From Talinum fruticosum (taxonomy: Eukaryota; Streptophyta; Magnoliopsida; Caryophyllales; Talinaceae), in NCBI GenBank assembly GCA_021018815.1, contig JAITYX010000007.1:10974001-11038000 (forward strand): a stretch of 64,000 nt of DNA, in the 5' to 3' direction. Under the pieces are notes generated by a model. It saw only the letters and a list, made by a program, of their open reading frames with translations, did no database searches and was not told the origin of the DNA. Made by a program: the position numbers and the translations under genes. Every line of letters starts with the position of its first letter. Within the stretch, counting starts at the first letter, position 1. Below, in pieces: positions 59,110 through 64,000 of this stretch.

Positions 59110-62100
59110 TTTTCGAAAGTGACGAACAAAGAAGAGGAGAGAGGAGAGATCTCGGCGTGCCACCGACACATTTATATTTCTATTCTTTTTTTTAAAATTT
59201 AGAAACTTCTTTTTGAAAGGAAAAGGGAATCCAGCTCATTTTTAGCAGTAAATTGCTGATTTGAACCCACCTGTTTTTTTTTCCTTATTCTTGTCTTTTA
59301 TTCTTTTTTTTTTTCTCATTTTTATTTGAATTCTATTTTTTCTCATTTAAATTTTCATGCTTGATTGGAAATAATAAGTTTAAATACAATTGTTATTAAA
59401 ATTGTGATAAAAATTTGATTGAGTTTCACAAAACTTTTATTTTTTGAGACAATAAATTATAGAAGCACGAATAGTTTTATATGGTCCAATATTTTTATTT
59501 TAATTTTCAAGTTAAAGTTAAGGTAATAAAGTCTCAAGATCATGGTGTATTATATTCTTAGAAAGTGCCGAAATTAAAATTAAAATACCAAAATTTCGAG
59601 TTTGTGCACATGAGATAGTTATTACTTTACCGCTTCATTTGAAAAGACAAAAATAGTCTTAATGATAACAATGATCATATTAAGATTGAGATATGATGTT
59701 TTTTATTTTTCAAGACATATGTGACTAATTAAGTGAATAATATTAGATGTAATGAAATTTAAATTTAATTTTGAATTAAAATTTATAATTTAGTGTTTCT
59801 CTTACTTTAAATAACAGTAATTAATTTTACTTGTACTATTGATCCGTTTTCTTTTTTTTTAAAAAGGAAGTAATAAGGTTTCTCATAATCTAACCATTTA
59901 TAAACTTACACTTTTAAAAAGAGGTTATGGGAGATTGATATCTCGAAAAACATTATTATTTGAACATTCGATAATATGTATATTTTCATTTGTTCCAACT
60001 TAATATAACCTTCTCCTCTTTTTTTCGATTTTGCTTTTAAAAAACAAGCGTAGTTCAAATATGATTTACGTTAGTCTATGACAGCATTGACCCAAGGAAA
60101 ATGTCAGAATTTTATCAAAAAAAATTTGAAGGAAAAGTTCAAATTGGCATGAATGAAAGCATACTTGAGTTGACTTATAGTTATATAATTTGAGTCAAAG
60201 CAAGCATAAATCTGATATATATGTGGATTGCTCCTGGTAAATACATTATTATAATAAATCAAGATTCAAAAACCACAATTAACTCTGCAATATTCCCCCG
60301 ATATTAGTGGATCACATTAATTAAAATTCAGTTCCCTTTTTATGATTTAATTGCACGATTTGGGCTTTTACCCTTGTATTATGCAACAAATTCAAAACTA
60401 CTTAAGAGTAATCGCAAATTATTTGAAAGATGATTTCCCTAAGGCAAATTATCGTGTGAGACAACCAATAAAATATTGGTTAAAATGATAACAGTATTAT
60501 TACGATAAAGAGAAAAATACGAGTTAAAATAGCTAAAAGCGTATTTATTGAGAGGACTTTTACCTTAAACGCTCACGACTAAAAAGATATTACACACTTA
60601 ATCAAGTCACTGTTTAGTTCCATAAAAAATATATACATATAGTGTTTAAGATAGCATTTCTAAAATGATAAGAAAATTAGTTTTTGACATTTAAAACTAA
60701 CATTTCATATTCATTAGGTAAAAGAACACTATATTAGTTTTATAAAAAGCGATTTATCTATATTCTTTTAAATTAATTTACAATGATCAGATGACTCGTC
60801 TACTAAAAATTCTAAACATGTATTTTTCATTCGCTTAATTAAACTATTATGAGTCGACAACTAAATTCTAACAATTATTTGCTAATCATCTCGCTACCAA
60901 AACAACTATCGATTACTAAAATAACAAACCATCAATTATAATCGCTAACCTCTAACTGCTATTCTCTTATTATTAGCGCTAAAAAGAATAGGCCCTATAT
61001 GTGGATTTACTAAATAGATTTGTGCATTGATGTTGAGTGCAATTTTTCAAAGAAAAAAAAATAGTTATATCATGTATAGATATTAGCTTAAAGTTTATTC
61101 GAAATGATATTTATATCAACATTTATTATAACTTTAAGCTTATATCGGATATAAAAGCTAATCATTTCTACTCATTTTAGTTATAACAACCGATTGTAAC
61201 GAGTTAGATACTTAATCTTACTTTTTTCTAACAAAGAATTGTACTTAAAAAAATCCAATTTGAGTGGCAAAATTTTATAAAAACATGTATAAGTCCAACT
61301 ATCATAATTAAACAAAGATTGTAGATCGCATATTGTTGAACCACCTTATGATACAGTATACTAATATAATATCTCCATGGAGAAGAGTTTATAAAGGTAA
61401 TTTTGATGTTGAAATTGGACCCACTAAATAAATATGAAAGACATTAGCACTAGGGAAATGGCTAAAATTGGACCCACCATGGGCTTATTTGGACATGACC
61501 ACGATCCATTAATTAAATCTAAACCCCCTCAACTAATGGCATTGCAAGTAATTAATATATATGCCAAGTGGATGGGGATCCCAAGTACCAAATTAACTCT
61601 AACTTTGTGTGATTTTTCACAACATTATCTTCAAAATTCTTGTTATGTCTTTCCATTTGGGATTCGCATTTAATGTCATAGGCAAATGCACATGCTTCAC
61701 CTCTAGATATCCCCCTTTTAAACAAGGCACTTTTCTTAATTAGATTTTTTTTTTTTTGAAAGTACAGAATTTTAGACCGAAAGAAACCAATAAATATCAG
61801 CTGTCGTGGACTAATATTCTGACAATACATATATCATGATACGAGAATAAGATCTAAGCAGTAATAAACAACATTCAAATTTTTTGTTCAGTTATTTCTT
61901 TCTCATTATATTGTACTACGTTTATACTTCATATGAATTAAACTAAATATTAAAAACAAAATTGCCACATTTTTATGTCTTACCCCAAAAATGAAGAGTA
62001 AGGTTTTATTTCAGTGAGATTTGCAGTGTCTTGCTGTTGCTGTTGCTGTCATTTTTCAGAGTCAGCCATTACATCTCACACTTGCAATCGAAGTCACTTT

Positions 62101-62880
62101 GAGAAGACCTTTAAATTTGTGTTTAAATTTCGGAAAATTGTTTTTATTTTCACCATAAGTATTTGGCAGTGAAATAACTTCACCATCACTGATAAATTTA
62201 CAGGCAAATAGAAATCTCGGCCATCACAAGAGAGGATTGTTCACTATTGCAATCCCCGTTTCAACTACAAAAGATGCGAACTTGTTCTCAAGGACCGAGC
62301 ACAGCCAGGTCGAATATGGTATAGAATCAGATCGCGCAAATATAACTAGTCATGACGAGTCTAGAATTGTCTGATTCCAGTGTAACTGGAATTTGGAAGG
62401 TGTAATTGGGGAATCTCTAGCTTGAAGAAGCTATCTAAATCAGATCACACTTAAATGAAGAAAATAGGACAGTGTTAGATTAGTCCCCACTGCCCATAAC
62501 GCCAGATAATAGGAGGGAGGAACCAACTTCGGATTCAGATTCGCTGTATTTCCCTTGCAACTGCAATGCCAGTAAGCCTAGAAGCTAGAGCCATTTCCAC
62601 TGCATGAACATGAGCCACGCCTCTCTCCATGTGCCCTCCATTAATGCACTATATCAGATTTGTAGAGAAACGAGCAAGCCTCCTGATACAGAAGAACTAG
62701 CATTTAGCATGATATTGGACAAGAAATTTCACAAATTCTCCAATTAAGTCCAAAAGTTAACTTGCACATAAAAATCTAAGAAACATGTAACACTTACTCT
62801 AGATGATGAAGCTAAGCCGAGCTCTATCTATCTATCCATCTATTTATCTATGTGTACAGATGGAAATGCAGGACTGAAGA
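59110..62880. other. AT-rich intergenic DNA
   Basis: No gene recognised in about 3.8 kb. At 62,560-62,640 the minus strand has a short coding-like frame (see rejected items). The right end is presumably the 3' flank of galactokinase. Confidence 0.5.
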
Positions 62881-62889
62881 ATAGGCTTG

Positions 62890-63233
62890 CTAAAACTTGA
62901 AGATGGCGGCACCACTTGAGGGCTTTGAAGCAAAAACATAAAGCCCGAGATCAGTGTTGCTAATCATGCCTTTGTCAATTCTTGATCGGTAGAAATGTTC
63001 CTGATAAGACATCCAAGGGTGACTGTAAAAGTTACATCCCATTTTAAAGCTCTATTAAAATCCTGTTGGATAAGATTTGGCTTCAGCTTACCTTCAAATT
63101 AAGGATAAATTGTGGTACAATGCTTTCCTTTACCAAGGAAACTGTGCAGCCACCCCATCCTGCACCTGTGAGCCTTGACCCAAGAGCACCACAATCACGG
63201 GCAACTTTCACAAGTTCCTCCAACTCGGGACAG
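62890..63233 (-). CDS. GALK: Galactokinase, C-terminal two exons (5' part beyond the window)
   Basis: GHMP-family kinase that phosphorylates galactose at C1 in the cytosol (Leloir salvage). The exon 63233-63092 reads [20 protein letters not shown] and then [30 protein letters not shown] is GHMP motif III (GxxGxRxTGAGxGG), which shapes the substrate and ATP site. Donor AAG|GTAAGC joins acceptor TTATCAG|GAA to exon 63000-62890, which reads [20 protein letters not shown] and ends [16 protein letters not shown]. This agrees with the KPSSGAAI end of plant galactokinases. The phase at 63233 (one base of a Ser codon) fits an upstream exon ending in a ..YECS-like sequence, not present in the remaining 767 bases. 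Confidence 0.9.
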
Positions 63234-64000
63234 CTAAGTTCAGGAACACCACAAAAGCACAACAAAGTCGATTCATCAGGAAACAGCAAATGAGGCAACA
63301 AGCAAAAAATTAGATTAGATCCAATTTCTAGGTTTTCCTTTTTATTTGTCCAAATTACCGACATCTTAAGTGGAATTTTAATAAACCCAAGGCAATTCAT
63401 CAGGACATGGCTCTAACAATATAGTTAAGGGAGTCCAAAAGGGCAAACCTCCCAATCAAAGCAACAAATGATTTCCCTCTAATATGGTTGGTAATTTCAC
63501 AACCCCCCAAATGAGAAAAAAAAGAAGAAAAACAAAACCCACAAAACACTTTTTTTTTGGGGGGTCAGAAAGAAGTTTAAAAAGAGCACATCTTCATTGA
63601 GCAAGAGCTTAAGTAAAGTGTGCAGCAGTGTTTCTTCAACAAGAATCCCTCACATTGAGGTCTATCCCAAGAACCCTGCAAAGAGTCTGTTCCCATTGAA
63701 GGAATTTGAAATGGAGTGTCAACAACCATCCCCATTCATCGACAGCAAATGGTCTTCTTATAATGCCAATAGCAATCTCATCAATGATTTTCTCTCCATT
63801 TAACATGATTGCCCAGGATTAGGTTTAGCTATTTCAGCTGAATTAGTTTGTTATCTAGGAGCATCTGGATCATGACCATAAGAAGAAAGAAAATATCTTC
63901 TCCTACTCTTTCAGCCTGAGTTTTTTTTTTTTTTTTTTTTGGGGGCGCGGTGGGCTGTCAGTGTTAGATTTAAAATGCAATTTCAGATGTTCCATTATTC
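63234..64000 (-). other. Galactokinase intron, partial
   Basis: No further galactokinase exon is visible up to the window end, so at least 767 bases are intronic. Contains T-rich runs (63,551-63,559; 63,919-63,940) and the plus-strand frame at 63,597. Confidence 0.55.
63597..63803 (+). CDS. Unrecognised 68-codon frame inside the galactokinase intron
   Basis: Reads MSKSLSKVCSSVSSTRIPHI, EVYPKNPAKSLFPLKEFEME, then CQQPSPFIDSKW, and ends LINDFLSI. Amino-acid composition and codon use look protein-like, unlike the flanks. No family was recognised and there is no promoter or splice evidence. It may be an exon fragment of an inserted or antisense gene. Confidence 0.25.
   Translation: MSKSLSKVCSSVSSTRIPHIEVYPKNPAKSLFPLKEFEMECQQPSPFIDSKWSSYNANSNLINDFLSI

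Noticed and set aside
62525..62645. Minus-strand stretch reading HMERGVAHVHAVEMALASRL then TGIAVAREIQRI-stop
   Set aside because: Looks coding-like, but no acceptor, family or link to the galactokinase end (62890) could be established; another frame is also open here. Left as unexplained.

Overview
The window is nuclear DNA of a eudicot plant. Its genes are split by GT-AG introns and encode plant-specific products: a plastid OEP16 channel, a group S1 bZIP with a sucrose-control uORF, and a DUF313-type B3 protein. Spacers are AT-rich and carry LTR retrotransposons, a LINE remnant and MITE-like hairpins. The order within the eudicots cannot be fixed from sequence alone; a lamiid is a guess.

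Layout. (1) 0.5-2.2 kb, plus: 3' part of an OEP16-2 type channel gene; its first exon lies left of the window. (2) 3.6-19.0 kb, minus: a complete BRWD/PHIP-type WD40-bromodomain gene, 23 coding exons, about 1704 residues, with a 5' UTR exon behind a 2.25 kb intron. It converges on OEP16-2. Two of its introns hold long palindromic foldback elements. (3) 19.8-25.4 kb: a decayed LINE split by a reverse-oriented Ty3/gypsy element with TG..CA ends, a 5-bp target duplication and a large internal deletion. (4) 25.4-39.9 kb: no recognisable protein gene; a possible noncoding transcription unit, a candidate solo LTR and a MITE relative of the one at 2.8 kb. (5) 40.1-41.1 kb, plus: intronless group S1 bZIP gene with a long leader, a small uORF and the conserved sucrose-control uORF. 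(6) 42.6-48.8 kb, minus: a rearranged locus derived from a UBC23/24-like (UBE2O-type) E2 gene. It has five duplicated exon cassettes, an acidic tandem-repeat tract, frameshifts and no visible catalytic-cysteine segment. (7) 50.1-56.8 kb: a truncated copy of the gene at 57.6 kb, a copia-like solo LTR with perfect 5-bp target duplication, a frameshifted B3 (DUF313) gene, and a segmental duplication that copies the B3 upstream region beside a duplicated exon. (8) 57.6-59.1 kb, minus: a small tail-anchored-looking membrane protein of unknown function. (9) 62.9 kb to the right edge, minus: the last two exons of galactokinase.

The genes do not form a pathway. Links are structural: local duplication (50.2 from 57.7 kb; 53.7 from 52.5 kb; 53.6 with 56.6 kb; the cassettes at 42.6-47.5 kb) and nested transposons. 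The best-supported regulatory feature is the bZIP sucrose-control uORF. The region most deserving a second look is the E2-derived locus with serially duplicated exons. Several genes appear to be broken by single missing bases beside short homopolymers, so sequencing error must be excluded before calling pseudogenes.
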